From positions 124,001 to 188,000 of the forward strand of contig NZ_FNPV01000006.1 of the NCBI RefSeq assembly GCF_900107405.1: 64,000 nucleotides of DNA, read 5' to 3'. The notes beneath the pieces were generated by a model. That model worked only from the letters and a program-made list of their open reading frames with translations. It did not search any database and was not told the DNA's origin. This document shows, one piece after another, positions 1-8,672 of the stretch (position 1 is the stretch's first letter; each line of letters begins with the position of its first letter). Source of the stretch: Tindallia californiensis. Its GTDB lineage: Bacteria; Bacillota; Clostridia; Peptostreptococcales; Tindalliaceae. Made by a program: the position numbers and the translations under genes.

Positions 1-2
1 TG

Positions 3-194
3 GTTGGGGTCCTGTCTTTACGTCTTCTGGACATTCTTTTATTGTTGGGTATTTCCCACCGAAAAGTGGAAGGATGGCTGGAGATGATTCCTTTCAGTGA
101 ATATGGCCTGGCCTGGCTTTTGCCAGCTTTCTTCGGCGGAGTTCTTTCATGGAGCTGTAAGCGGGTATGGCACCTAATCCCTAAAGAACGATAG
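3..194 (+). CDS. C-terminal end of a BrnQ-like branched-chain amino acid carrier (partial)
   Basis: The reading frame is open from the window edge to a TAG stop and gives 63 residues. A hydrophobic helix (LLDILLLLGI) is followed by a motif (PFSEYGLAWLLPAF) that resembles the last membrane segments of LIV-II carriers (BrnQ, LIVCS family), which import leucine, isoleucine and valine with sodium. This is the 3' end only. Its last 21 bases overlap the 3' end of the convergent sugar kinase gene, so no room is left for a terminator. The family call rests on this short motif and is moderate. Confidence 0.5.
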   Translation, partial: VGVLSLRLLDILLLLGISHRKVEGWLEMIPFSEYGLAWLLPAFFGGVLSWSCKRVWHLIPKER

Positions 195-1148
195 GGATGA
201 TTCTGCCCATCTGGTAACGGTTTCTTTGTCAGGCATTGTTTCCGCACTTCCAAACTTGGTGGTAACGTAACCAGCGTAGGCATTGGCAAATTTGGCGTAG
301 GTGAGCAGTTCTTCAAAAGAAGCGACCGCATAATGCTTTTTTGTCAGAAACTGTGCCAGCATCGCACCAAGGTGACTATCACCAGCGCCCGTGGTGTCTA
401 CTGCCTTCACAGCAACACCTTCTACCTGACCAAACTCTTTTCCTCTTCGTAATGCGCATCCTTTTTCACCCATGGTGACGATCATCAACGGAAGCTTATA
501 GTCCTGATACAAACGGTCAGAAGCTTCCGATATGTCGCTTATACCTGTCAGAAACATCAATTCTTCTTCTGACAGTTTCAAAATGTCCACCTCTTTCATC
601 ACGGAAAGAATGTGGACTTTTGCTTTTTCCAGAGAATCCCATAAGGGAGGTCGAAGGTTCGGGTCATAACTTATGATGCACTGTTTCTTTTTTGCTATGG
701 CAATGGCTTTTCTGGTTGCGCTTCTGGAAGGATCCGCCGTCAAAGACAGCGATCCAAAGTGAAACACCTTCGTCTCTTTGAAAAAGGATTCCTTAATATC
801 TTCTTCCCGCAACATCAGATCGGCACCATGTTTTCGATAAAAACTGAAATCCCGTTCACCATTTTCCTTTAAGTGAACAAAGGCTAAGGTAGTGTGGTGG
901 GTCTCCGACAGAACCACATGTGAATTTCCAATACCTTGCTTTTCCAAAAAATCAAGGAGGAAATGCCCGAACTGATCATTCCCTACACAACCGATGAACT
1001 CTGTATGGATTCCCAGTTTAGATGCCGCTGCCAATACATTCATCGGAGCACCACCTGGATTTTGATCAAATCTGGGGTTTTTCCCATTGGTTGCCACCGG
1101 TGTAAAGTCAATCAGGATTTCTCCCAAAGACAAAATTCTGGGTTTCAT
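174..1148 (-). CDS. PfkB-family sugar kinase (fructokinase-like)
   Basis: A 324-residue protein of normal length for ribokinase/PfkB enzymes, which phosphorylate a sugar with ATP. The N-terminal substrate loop GGAPMNVLAAASKLG lies near residues 33-47. The C-terminal anion-hole and catalytic signature DTTGAGDSHLGAML starts at residue 251, with Asp257 as the expected base. GGAPMN is typical of fructokinases. It is the last gene of the operon and its start overlaps the stop of the polyol dehydrogenase by four bases, so the two are translationally coupled. The natural reading is that the dehydrogenase oxidises an imported polyol to a ketose that this kinase then phosphorylates. The exact sugar is not determined. 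Confidence 0.85.
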   Translation of the reverse strand: MKPRILSLGEILIDFTPVATNGKNPRFDQNPGGAPMNVLAAASKLGIHTEFIGCVGNDQFGHFLLDFLEKQGIGNSHVVLSETHHTTLAFVHLKENGERDFSFYRKHGADLMLREEDIKESFFKETKVFHFGSLSLTADPSRSATRKAIAIAKKKQCIISYDPNLRPPLWDSLEKAKVHILSVMKEVDILKLSEEELMFLTGISDISEASDRLYQDYKLPLMIVTMGEKGCALRRGKEFGQVEGVAVKAVDTTGAGDSHLGAMLAQFLTKKHYAVASFEELLTYAKFANAYAGYVTTKFGSAETMPDKETVTRWAESSLSFFRD

Positions 1149-2221
1149 GGTCCATCGATTCCTTTCTGAAATTTAATAACGGCTTTTACAATATCCGCCT
1201 TTTGTTTTGAACTGGAATCCATGGCTTCCGGCACCTCTTCAAAATCAAAAATGTCCGTCACAATACCCTCCAGATTAATTTTTCCGCTACTGGCTGCATC
1301 AATGGCCATGGGATAGATGTGTCGATATCTGAATACGGTCTTGAAAGTCAGTTCTTTATCCAAAGCTACATTCATTTCCAGGCTCATTTTTTCAGAAGAG
1401 CTATACCCAACCAGCACCATCCGTGCCCCTTTTTTCACGCTATGAATCATCTGATTAACCGTTATTTCACTTCCTGCTGTATCAATAGCCAGATCACACC
1501 CTTTTCCATCCGTCAGCTCCATGATTTTTTGAAGCGCATCTTCCTCAGCGCCATTGATCACATGGGTAGCGCCTAGTTCCTTTGCCTTTTCTAACCGTTT
1601 TGACAAAACGTCCACTACAATCACTCTGTTAACACCTTTATAGATTAACGCAAGCATGGTCACTAATCCGATGGCTCCGGCACCTGTTACTACCACCGTT
1701 TGCCCAGCTTCTGCTTTCCCTAAGTTAACCGCATGCATGCCTACGGCCAAAGGTTCAATCAAAGCACCTGTCAGGGTAGATACCCGTTCCGGCAGCTTAA
1801 AGCATAAATCCGCTTTATGACTTACATATTCCTGAAACACCCCATCGTAAGGAGGCGTTGCAAAAAATTCTACTTCTGCACATAAATTGTAGGTTCCTTT
1901 TTTACAGAAATCACATGTGCCACAAGTAATTCCTGGTTCTAAGGCTACTTTATCTCCCTTGGACAAATGATGAACGTTTTTTCCTATTTCTACCACTCTA
2001 CCGCTGGCTTCATGCCCTAGAACAAAAGGAGCCTCTACCTTGTATGGACCTATCTGTCCTGTTTCATAATAATGCATATCCGAACCGCAAATCCCTACAT
2101 ATTCCAGTTTTACCAGCACTTCGTCCTCTTTCACAGCAGGAACCGGTCGTTCTACATATTCGATAACGCCTAATGTTTTCATCACAGCTACTTTCATTTT
2201 TTCTTTCATTTTTTCTTTCAT
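1145..2221 (-). CDS. Zinc-dependent polyol (sorbitol/xylitol-type) dehydrogenase
   Basis: A 358-residue medium-chain dehydrogenase. It shows the catalytic zinc region (GICGSDMHYYETG and LGHEASGRVVEIG), the four-cysteine structural zinc lobe (CGTCDFCKKGTYNLC) and a Rossmann motif (VTGAGAIGL). An aspartate follows the second strand (VIVVDV), which favours NAD over NADP. The family oxidises sorbitol, xylitol or related polyols to ketoses. A GAGGTG ribosome site lies 6-7 bases before the first ATG. That start sits in a 12-bp direct repeat that encodes MKEKMKEKM, so three in-frame ATGs occur within nine codons. It lies between the permease and kinase genes of one operon. Confidence 0.85.
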   Translation of the reverse strand: MKEKMKEKMKVAVMKTLGVIEYVERPVPAVKEDEVLVKLEYVGICGSDMHYYETGQIGPYKVEAPFVLGHEASGRVVEIGKNVHHLSKGDKVALEPGITCGTCDFCKKGTYNLCAEVEFFATPPYDGVFQEYVSHKADLCFKLPERVSTLTGALIEPLAVGMHAVNLGKAEAGQTVVVTGAGAIGLVTMLALIYKGVNRVIVVDVLSKRLEKAKELGATHVINGAEEDALQKIMELTDGKGCDLAIDTAGSEITVNQMIHSVKKGARMVLVGYSSSEKMSLEMNVALDKELTFKTVFRYRHIYPMAIDAASSGKINLEGIVTDIFDFEEVPEAMDSSSKQKADIVKAVIKFQKGIDGP

Positions 2222-2254
2222 TGCCTACACCTCTATTGTAATATTTTGTGTTTT

Positions 2255-3241
2255 TTACCCATCAGAGCTCGTTTCTGCTCCGGTTTTCTTTTCTTTTATC
2301 TTCTTATTCCGTTGTTGTTTCTGAATAGAGTCAAAGGCAACAGCCAGTAACAAAACGCTGCCTTTGATAACCATTTGCGTAAATTGGCTGACATTCAGCA
2401 GCACCAGTCCATTACTAAGGACACCTATCATTAAAACCCCGGCAAATACATTAGAGATTTTACCCTGACCACCATTAACACTGACACCACCTAAGACGCA
2501 GGCTGTCAGAACTTCAAATTCAAAACCTTTTCCGACAAGCACTTGGCCGGAATTGGTTCTTGATAGCATCACAATGCCTGCAATGCCTGCAAACAAGCCA
2601 GACAAAGAATACACCAAATACTTTACCCTGACCACATTAATCCCAGATAAGGCCGCCGCCTCTTCATTGCCACCAACAGCATAAAAATACCTTCCGAAAT
2701 AGGTTCGGTTAAGAATAAACGCTCCTAATCCCATAATAACCACCATAATAATCACCGGTATTGGAATAATCCCTACATATCCTTGCCCTATGACAGAAAA
2801 AGAACTGGGGAATCCAAAAATTGGCAGTCCTTTACAGACTAAGTAAGCGACTCCTTCCAGAATAATCATCATGCTTAAGGTAACGATGATGGGAGGCATC
2901 TTAATGGTTGAAATAATCCATCCATTAAAAAATCCGATGGAGGTACTCATCGCCAGCGCTAAAAGTACGGCTAATACTGGATGAATGCCAGCATTTACCA
3001 TTAGCCAAGCCGCTACAATATTTACCAGCGTCACTTGTGAACCGATGGACAGATCTATTCCACCAATGAGAAGCACAAATGCCATGCCTACAGCGGCGAT
3101 CCCTAGCATCGAAACTTGTCGTGCGATGGTAAATAAATTGTTGGTACTAAGGAAAGAACTGGAGGCAAAGGAAAAATAAGTCATCAGAGCCACCAAAACC
3201 ATGAAAATACCATATTTTTTGAATGATTCAATATGCTTCAT
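2255..3241 (-). CDS. RbsC-like sugar ABC transporter permease
   Basis: A 328-residue hydrophobic protein with about ten membrane segments. It has the conserved family stretches GIAAVGMAFVLLIGGIDLS near residues 46-64 and a C-terminal GVSVNGGQGK loop. BPD_transp_2 permeases of this type form the membrane channel of ribose, xylose and galactose importers. Its start lies three bases after the ATPase stop, so both come from one message. The C-terminal tail is charged and cytoplasmic (KKIKEKKTGAE). With its neighbours it makes a full carbohydrate importer (CUT2 class), which uses one fused ATPase and one permease gene. Confidence 0.9.
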   Translation of the reverse strand: MKHIESFKKYGIFMVLVALMTYFSFASSSFLSTNNLFTIARQVSMLGIAAVGMAFVLLIGGIDLSIGSQVTLVNIVAAWLMVNAGIHPVLAVLLALAMSTSIGFFNGWIISTIKMPPIIVTLSMMIILEGVAYLVCKGLPIFGFPSSFSVIGQGYVGIIPIPVIIMVVIMGLGAFILNRTYFGRYFYAVGGNEEAAALSGINVVRVKYLVYSLSGLFAGIAGIVMLSRTNSGQVLVGKGFEFEVLTACVLGGVSVNGGQGKISNVFAGVLMIGVLSNGLVLLNVSQFTQMVIKGSVLLLAVAFDSIQKQQRNKKIKEKKTGAETSSDG

Positions 3242-3244
3242 ATC

Positions 3245-4747
3245 CTATTCCTTTCTACTTACAATGGAAGCGTAAGTCATTATTTTTTCCTGGCAAAATT
3301 CGTCTTTCGATAAAGTGCCGGCTATTTTACCTTCAGATAATACCAGAATACGATCTGACATTCCCAGCAATTCTTCCATTTCTGAAGAAATCATTAAAAT
3401 CGTTTTCCCGGATTCTACTAATGCGTTGATCAGTTTATATATTTCCAACTTTGCACCTACATCGATTCCTCTTGTCGGTTCATCCAGAATAATCACTTCT
3501 GGGTTGGTGGCAAGCCACTTGGCAATGATCACCTTTTGCTGATTGCCGCCACTAAGATGCTTCATCTTTTCCTCTAAGTTCGGTGTTTTTATCCGTATAC
3601 TTTCTTGATAGGACTCTGCTATCCGATTTTCTTCCTTTTCATTCACCACAAAAAATTTTGATAGCCTATTCACAATCGAAATGCTGATATTGCCTCTGAT
3701 ATTAATATCCAATAAGGCGCCTTTTCCCTTACGATCTTCCGGGACATAAGCAATGCCGTAATCGATGGCTTGTCTGGGAGTTTTAGGAAATATTTCCTTT
3801 TCCTTTAAGCATATTTTTCCGCTTTCGGGAGTTTTAGCACCAAATAAAAGTTCTGCTAACTCTGTTCTGCCAGCTCCGATCAAACCACCGATACCCAGAA
3901 CTTCGCCTTCTTTTAGTTGGAAAGAAATATCTTTCACGCCATTGCCCGTTAACCCATCGACTTGAAAGATTACTCGATCTCTCGGTTTCACCGAACGTTT
4001 CGGATAATTTTCTTTTAGCTCCCTTCCTACCATTCGCTTGACAATCTGATCAAGGTTTGTTTCTTTCGCCATTAACGTCTCTATCTTTTTTCCGTCTCGT
4101 AATACGGTTATCCGATCAGAAAGCTTAAAGATTTCATCCATTCTATGGGAAATATAAATAATTGTCACACCTGCCGCCTTTAACTGACGAACGATCTGAT
4201 ACATGGCTTCTGCTTCTTTTCTGGTCAAGGGCGCTGAAGGTTCATCCATAATGAGCACTTTTGCCTTTTGTGACATGGCTTTTGCGATCTCAACAATCTG
4301 CTGATAACCTATCGTCAAATCGCTGACCAATTTGTTCGGATTAATATCCATATGAAACTGTTCAAAAATCTTTTTTGATTCCTTCACCATTGCTCCACGA
4401 TCAATCAGTATTCCTTTTCTAATAGCTCTTCCCAGAAAAATATTTTCGGCCACCGACAACTGACCTACAAGATTAAATTCCTGATAAATAGCAGCAATCC
4501 CTTTTTCCACAGAAAGCTTTGGGTTCATCTCCGTAAAGCTTTCGCCATTGATAACGATCTTCCCTCCACTAGGGATCACCGCCCCCGTACAGGTTTTGAT
4601 TAAAGTCGATTTGCCGGCCCCATTTTCTCCAACAATCGCATGGATTTCTCCTTCTTCAATCTCTATGCTGACATCGTCCAAGGCTGTGACGCCCGGATAT
4701 ATTTTTGTAATGTTCCTGAGTTCTAATATTGGCTTTGTATCACTCAT
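3245..4747 (-). CDS. RbsA-like sugar ABC transporter ATP-binding protein (two ATPase domains)
   Basis: The 500-residue protein carries two nucleotide-binding domains. The first has Walker A GENGAGKST, Walker B LIMDEPSAPL and a degenerate signature (LTIGYQQ). The second has the degenerate Walker A GAGRTE usual in CUT2 ATPases, the signature LSGGNQQKV and Walker B ILDEPTRG. This asymmetry is normal for RbsA, XylG and MglA. I chose the ATG at 4747 because AAGGGG lies 8-9 bases before it. An upstream in-frame ATG at 4768 would add seven residues but has no ribosome site. It energises the permease encoded just downstream. Confidence 0.9.
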   Translation of the reverse strand: MSDTKPILELRNITKIYPGVTALDDVSIEIEEGEIHAIVGENGAGKSTLIKTCTGAVIPSGGKIVINGESFTEMNPKLSVEKGIAAIYQEFNLVGQLSVAENIFLGRAIRKGILIDRGAMVKESKKIFEQFHMDINPNKLVSDLTIGYQQIVEIAKAMSQKAKVLIMDEPSAPLTRKEAEAMYQIVRQLKAAGVTIIYISHRMDEIFKLSDRITVLRDGKKIETLMAKETNLDQIVKRMVGRELKENYPKRSVKPRDRVIFQVDGLTGNGVKDISFQLKEGEVLGIGGLIGAGRTELAELLFGAKTPESGKICLKEKEIFPKTPRQAIDYGIAYVPEDRKGKGALLDINIRGNISISIVNRLSKFFVVNEKEENRIAESYQESIRIKTPNLEEKMKHLSGGNQQKVIIAKWLATNPEVIILDEPTRGIDVGAKLEIYKLINALVESGKTILMISSEMEELLGMSDRILVLSEGKIAGTLSKDEFCQEKIMTYASIVSRKE

Positions 4748-4790
4748 GAGATTACCCCTTATTTTCATTGTAGGTTTATCTGATTATACA

Positions 4791-4826
4791 CTAAATGGGA
4801 TAGTTTCCTGAAACTATCCCATTTAG
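4791..4826. promoter_or_regulatory. Perfect 17-bp-arm hairpin between binding-protein and ATPase genes
   Basis: Arms at 4791-4807 and 4810-4826 are exact reverse complements around a 2-base loop. No T-run follows on the minus strand, so it is not a standard terminator. In sugar ABC operons a hairpin after the binding-protein gene often protects its 3' end or partly attenuates read-through. That would leave more binding protein than ATPase. Confidence 0.75.
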
Positions 4827-4862
4827 CAAACCTATCCAAACCGTGTTCTCGATGAGAATCAC

Positions 4863-5825
4863 TTAGAATCCGTGTTCCTCCAAGTTATCCTGGGTAACTG
4901 GAATTAGTTCACGGTATACTTCGCCTTCAACTTCTTCACCGGCAACCAGCTTTTCTAACCAGTAATAGATTTCTTCTGCTATTTCTTCTGCTCCGCCAGT
5001 AATCAGTACAGACATTCTGTTACCTTCGCCTGCCTGCATGGCTGCAATTTCCGGATCTGTAGCATCCGCCGCAAAAATACCGAAATCATCCGCCAATTTT
5101 CCTGCACCTTTTGCGGCTTCATTAGCACCTACGGCACCACCACCGCCAATAGCTGCCACCACTTTGACATCAGGATATGCCTGAAAAACCGATTCCATCA
5201 CAGACTGCCCTTCCGATACGTTAATGGCACTTTGCTCTGCCACAATAGTAGCTCCGGGAGCCAAGGCTTCTATCGCATCCACAATGCCATTTCCTCTTTC
5301 CAGAAGGATTGGTAATTGTGGGTAATTAAGCACCGCTACTTCTGCTTCTCCATCATGATGATCGTTTACCCATGCCGCCGCATGTTCTCCAATCATATAT
5401 CCTAATTCATAATTATCAATCAACCATGCAATGTCCGCGTTTTCTAAATTATCATCCCATGCATAGATCTTGATCCCAGCTTCTCTTGCCTCAGCCAACA
5501 CTGTTTCTATTCCTGCTGGATCTGCCGCATGAACTACCAATGCGTCTACTCCTCTGGCAATAAAGTTTTCTACCTGTTCTATCTGCGTGGCTACGTTACT
5601 GTCACAGGCCACATAACTCATTTCTCCACCATTTTCTTCTACAAGTGCCTGCAATGCCTGAGCCGCCCCAGACCAAATCGGATTGCTTAAGTCCTGGACT
5701 GCCATTCCCACTACCATTCCTGCCGAATCCTCTGTAACTTCTGCATCATTTTGATTGCCACATCCTGCAAGCACCGTGATCATCATGATAACTGCCAACA
5801 TTAATATGCCTGTTTTTCTTTTCAC
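4863..5825 (-). CDS. Sugar ABC transporter substrate-binding lipoprotein (RbsB/periplasmic-binding-like)
   Basis: A 320-residue protein with a lipoprotein signal. Basic MKRK, a hydrophobic stretch and the lipobox LAGC put the lipidated cysteine at residue 22. The mature part begins VVGMAVQDLSNPIWSG, a type-I periplasmic binding fold seen in ribose, xylose and inositol binding proteins (Peripla_BP_4). It captures the sugar outside the membrane and delivers it to the permease. The start is GTG, nine bases after a GGGGGA ribosome site. It is first after the regulated promoter at 6022-6051. The mature protein is rich in Glu and Asp. The ligand cannot be told from sequence; the downstream dehydrogenase and kinase point to a polyol or ketose. 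Confidence 0.9.
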   Translation of the reverse strand: MKRKTGILMLAVIMMITVLAGCGNQNDAEVTEDSAGMVVGMAVQDLSNPIWSGAAQALQALVEENGGEMSYVACDSNVATQIEQVENFIARGVDALVVHAADPAGIETVLAEAREAGIKIYAWDDNLENADIAWLIDNYELGYMIGEHAAAWVNDHHDGEAEVAVLNYPQLPILLERGNGIVDAIEALAPGATIVAEQSAINVSEGQSVMESVFQAYPDVKVVAAIGGGGAVGANEAAKGAGKLADDFGIFAADATDPEIAAMQAGEGNRMSVLITGGAEEIAEEIYYWLEKLVAGEEVEGEVYRELIPVTQDNLEEHGF

Positions 5826-5990
5826 CTTACATTTCCCCCTTTTTTTCTTTCTTGACTTTTCTCACCTTAAATACCTTTTCTTACCCCACTGTTTTTCCTA
5901 ACTTCCTTGTTTGCTTTGAGACATCCGTTTGGCTAGCTACTAAACTTTCCAGCTCTGGCCTTTTTACTACTGCCCTTATATCCCTTCGCA

Positions 5991-6015
5991 ACTTTATTAA
6001 ACTATTTAATAAAGT
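5991..6015. promoter_or_regulatory. 25-bp palindromic operator, probable ROK repressor site
   Basis: Left arm ACTTTATTAAA (5991-6001), spacer CTA, right arm TTTAATAAAGT (6005-6015). The two 11-bp arms match perfectly. It begins about seven bases after the -10 box of the promoter at 6022-6051, so a bound repressor would block transcription. ROK repressors such as XylR and NagC bind AT-rich palindromes of this size. Confidence 0.7.
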
Positions 6016-6021
6016 ATCTAA

Positions 6022-6051
6022 ACAATACCATTTTCTCCCGAGAGCTGTCAA
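6022..6051 (-). promoter_or_regulatory. Sigma-A-type promoter of the sugar transport operon
   Basis: On the minus strand, TTGACA (6046-6051) is followed by an 18-base spacer and TATTGT (6022-6027). It lies about 200 bases before the binding-protein start and directly abuts the operator palindrome. It would drive the binding protein, ATPase, permease, dehydrogenase and kinase genes separately from the repressor gene. Confidence 0.65.
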
Positions 6052-6111
6052 GGGTTTTGTCTGAAAATTCTCGAATTAGTAAAAACATCCTCTGTGTTCC
6101 TCATCCTTTTT

Positions 6112-7272
6112 TTACACGGAGCTGATGTATTTTTCAATATGCTGTAGTGCCGCTCCCAGTGCCGACGTTTCATATCGATATCGACAAGGCACAATATAAG
6201 AAGCATCCTTTTCAAAGGTATTTCTTTTGGCCGCTTTTTCCCGTAGTTTTTCAATGGAAGGGTCAATAAAGCTTCCTACATATCCGCCTATAATGATTTT
6301 ACAGTCAAAAATCATCCGTAAATTATTGACTTGAATGGCTAAATATTCCAGATATTCCTCCCACATCTTTTGAAAGTTTTTGTTTCCTTTTTCTAACTCT
6401 TCAAAAAAAATGCCCAGCTTACCTTCCGTTAGATTCGCCAGTTTTTCAGCAGAACAATAGACATCAAAGCATCCATTTTTTCCGCAGTAGCATTTTTCAC
6501 CGCCTGGCACCAAAGTGGTATGACCAACCTCCCCGCCCCGCCAGTTATCGCCCAGATATAATCGGTCATGAATCTGATTGTCTTCATTACTTCGAGCATC
6601 ACTATTCTTAATGATAGCTCCACCAACGCTGTTACTAAGTGATAAGTACAGTGCGTCATAAGGCTGGTCATCATTATAAATTTCCGCAATAGCTGCCGCA
6701 TTGGCATCATTTATAAAAATCGTATCACCGGAAATATACTGAGTGAACACATGAAACGCCACATTGGTAATCCCCAGCGCATGCGAATGCTTTATTCTCT
6801 CCATCTCCGGCTCAACAATTCCCGGCACAGAAATTCCATAACCTAAAAAAGCATCTTCCTCTTTGATGTTTTCTTTCTTAAAATCCATTGCCATAGCACC
6901 TAACGCTTTATAATAAGCCGAGTCATTCTTATAAGGTTTAGATAAGCGGGTATATTTTAAGACTTGACCTGACAAATCTGTGTGAACCAAGCCTATATGG
7001 TTTCGGGTAATATCAATTCCAATAGAAGATTTTTTGTCATGGACTGGTGAAATGGCCACCGCCTTTCGTCCGCCGGTTGATTGCAGCTCACCATCTTTTT
7101 TTACCAGCCCCATGGCCAAAAGTTCGTTGATCATATGTAGTACCGTTGGAATACTAAGGTGTAAGGCATGGCTAATTTCCGGTTTTGAAATTCGCTGATG
7201 CTTATTCACATAACGAAATATTTGATTCCTGTTTCTTCGTTTTACGTCAATATTATTTGAAAGCCTTCTCAT
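6112..7272 (-). CDS. ROK-family transcriptional repressor (XylR/NagC type)
   Basis: A 386-residue protein with an N-terminal winged helix (about residues 12-60, SKPEISHALHLSIPTVLHMI) and a C-terminal ROK sugar-kinase-like domain. The ROK zinc motif CYCGKNGC is present, with His in GGEVGHTTL. The residue two after the last cysteine is Asp rather than the usual Glu. Such proteins repress sugar genes and release DNA when they bind the sugar. AAAGGAGGA lies before the ATG. The gene leads the operon, and the palindrome at 5991-6015 next to the downstream promoter is the likely target. Confidence 0.88.
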   Translation of the reverse strand: MRRLSNNIDVKRRNRNQIFRYVNKHQRISKPEISHALHLSIPTVLHMINELLAMGLVKKDGELQSTGGRKAVAISPVHDKKSSIGIDITRNHIGLVHTDLSGQVLKYTRLSKPYKNDSAYYKALGAMAMDFKKENIKEEDAFLGYGISVPGIVEPEMERIKHSHALGITNVAFHVFTQYISGDTIFINDANAAAIAEIYNDDQPYDALYLSLSNSVGGAIIKNSDARSNEDNQIHDRLYLGDNWRGGEVGHTTLVPGGEKCYCGKNGCFDVYCSAEKLANLTEGKLGIFFEELEKGNKNFQKMWEEYLEYLAIQVNNLRMIFDCKIIIGGYVGSFIDPSIEKLREKAAKRNTFEKDASYIVPCRYRYETSALGAALQHIEKYISSV

Positions 7273-7357
7273 CCATATCCTCCTTTCATACGATGACTAC
7301 CACCGCTAAGCCTTCTGTTTATAACTTGCCATTATGCCCTGCTTTTTCTTCCTTCCG

Positions 7358-7386
7358 ATCATACCATACCCTTTCTCTTTTGGAAA
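7358..7386 (-). promoter_or_regulatory. Candidate promoter of the ROK repressor gene
   Basis: TTTCCA (7381-7386), a 17-base spacer and TATGAT (7358-7363) on the minus strand, about 85 bases before the repressor start. The -10 box is good and the -35 box is weak. Confidence 0.35.
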
Positions 7387-7401
7387 TCTGACTTTATTTA
7401 C

Positions 7402-7430
7402 TTGACAAGCAACCCTGAAAGAAATAAAAT
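7402..7430 (+). promoter_or_regulatory. Promoter of the copper-amine-oxidase-N domain gene
   Basis: TTGACA (7402-7407), exactly 17 bases, then TAAAAT (7425-7430) on the plus strand. It is the only strong match in the divergent region between the repressor and the secreted protein gene. It leaves a leader of about 115 bases. Confidence 0.7.
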
Positions 7431-7550
7431 TTTTCTGACGATCACACTCGATTCGTCTGAAAGCTCAAAAGGCCCAAAATCTTTACTAAAAAAGCCTGAA
7501 CAGCCTGGAAAAAGCATCAAAATAATTTATTGGGAAAGGGAATGGTTAGG

Positions 7551-8579
7551 ATGAATAAGAGAAAGAGAATATTGTTGCTTTTGCTGGTAATGATCATGGT
7601 TGTTTTAAGTCCGGCTGACGTTTTTGCTGAAAGAAGTCCGGAGAGAACAATCAAAATTTGGATCAACGATTTTTATGTAATGAGTGATGTTTATCCATTT
7701 CTTGAGGAAAACCGAACTTACGTACCTCTTCGCTTTATTGCTGAAGAATTAGGATATCAAGTAGTTTGGGACGGCGCCAACCGTCAGGTTATTGTTTCTC
7801 AAGATAATACTACCATGAATTTAATTATTGATTCCAATATTGTTTTTGTCAATGGCGATACCTTAATGCTGGATGCTCCCGCCAGAATCAGGCACGGAAG
7901 AACTTTTGTCCCTCTACGGGCCATTGCAGAACTTTTTGGAGAGGCTATTTCCTTTGATCCGGATACAAAAATAGCGGCTATTGGAGAAGACTTTGATTCC
8001 AGCGAATATTATCCTATAAAATATTATCTGGAGAGCAAAGATCCCTTTATCACCAACTTCCGGGTCAACTTCGATACCTATCATGTCCGATATTCCGACG
8101 GAAGAATTGTTGAGTTGAATTCTGACCAAGATATCTTAAAGCTCATCGATGTAGAAGCAGAACAATATCAGGAGCCAGATTTTGTTTCCGTTGTTCCTGA
8201 AGATAAGCAGCTCTATGACCGACTCTATATCGCACCCTTAGAAGATGATCCTTTTGTTGGTTCCTGGCATGGTATTACCTCAACCGCAGGCACTTCTGAT
8301 TATTATGATGTCTATGCGTACGTTGAAAGAGAATCTGACGGCCGGTATTTATTTACACGCCGCTCGATCAAAGACAATGGTTCCGAACTAATTACTCATG
8401 CTTATGGCCGTTATGACAGCGAAAGAGGTGTTATGCAAACGGAGCGGTCCCATTCCACCAGTTATGCTTCCGGAGACTTTAGCCGAAGCTGGTTTACCAA
8501 TTCCTCTACTTATATTGTTAAAGATTTTGATTTTCTACAAGACGCTGAAGATGATAAGCGATATTTAAGAAAGTACTAA
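7551..8579 (+). CDS. Secreted protein with copper-amine-oxidase N-terminal-like domain
   Basis: The 342-residue protein starts with a signal peptide (MNKRKRILLLLLVMIMVV, cleavage near DVFA-ER). Residues about 30-140 hold two copies of the repeat typical of Cu_amine_oxidN1 (PF07833): RTYVPLRFIAEELGYQVVWD and RTFVPLRAIAELFGEAISFD. The domain is common in surface proteins of Firmicutes and is not an oxidase by itself; it probably binds cell wall or partner proteins. The remaining 200 residues contain no motif I know. The ATG at 7551 fits the signal peptide best; in-frame TTG and ATG starts at 7530 and 7542 are possible. It is a single-gene unit with its own promoter and terminator. Confidence 0.75.
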   Translation: MNKRKRILLLLLVMIMVVLSPADVFAERSPERTIKIWINDFYVMSDVYPFLEENRTYVPLRFIAEELGYQVVWDGANRQVIVSQDNTTMNLIIDSNIVFVNGDTLMLDAPARIRHGRTFVPLRAIAELFGEAISFDPDTKIAAIGEDFDSSEYYPIKYYLESKDPFITNFRVNFDTYHVRYSDGRIVELNSDQDILKLIDVEAEQYQEPDFVSVVPEDKQLYDRLYIAPLEDDPFVGSWHGITSTAGTSDYYDVYAYVERESDGRYLFTRRSIKDNGSELITHAYGRYDSERGVMQTERSHSTSYASGDFSRSWFTNSSTYIVKDFDFLQDAEDDKRYLRKY

Positions 8580-8609
8580 GTTCCATCAATCGGATAAAAC
8601 AGGACGTAG

Positions 8610-8647
8610 ACAAAGCCGCAGGACCTAAATGATCTCTGCGGCTTTGT
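8610..8647. terminator. Bidirectional hairpin between convergent genes
   Basis: ACAAAGCCGCA (8610-8620) pairs with TGCGGCTTTGT (8637-8647) around a loop of about 16 bases. It sits between the 3' ends of the plus-strand secreted protein and the minus-strand response regulator. The T-rich tails are short, so strength is uncertain. Confidence 0.6.
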
Positions 8648-8672
8648 TGCAATCACACTTCATGAGGATCCC

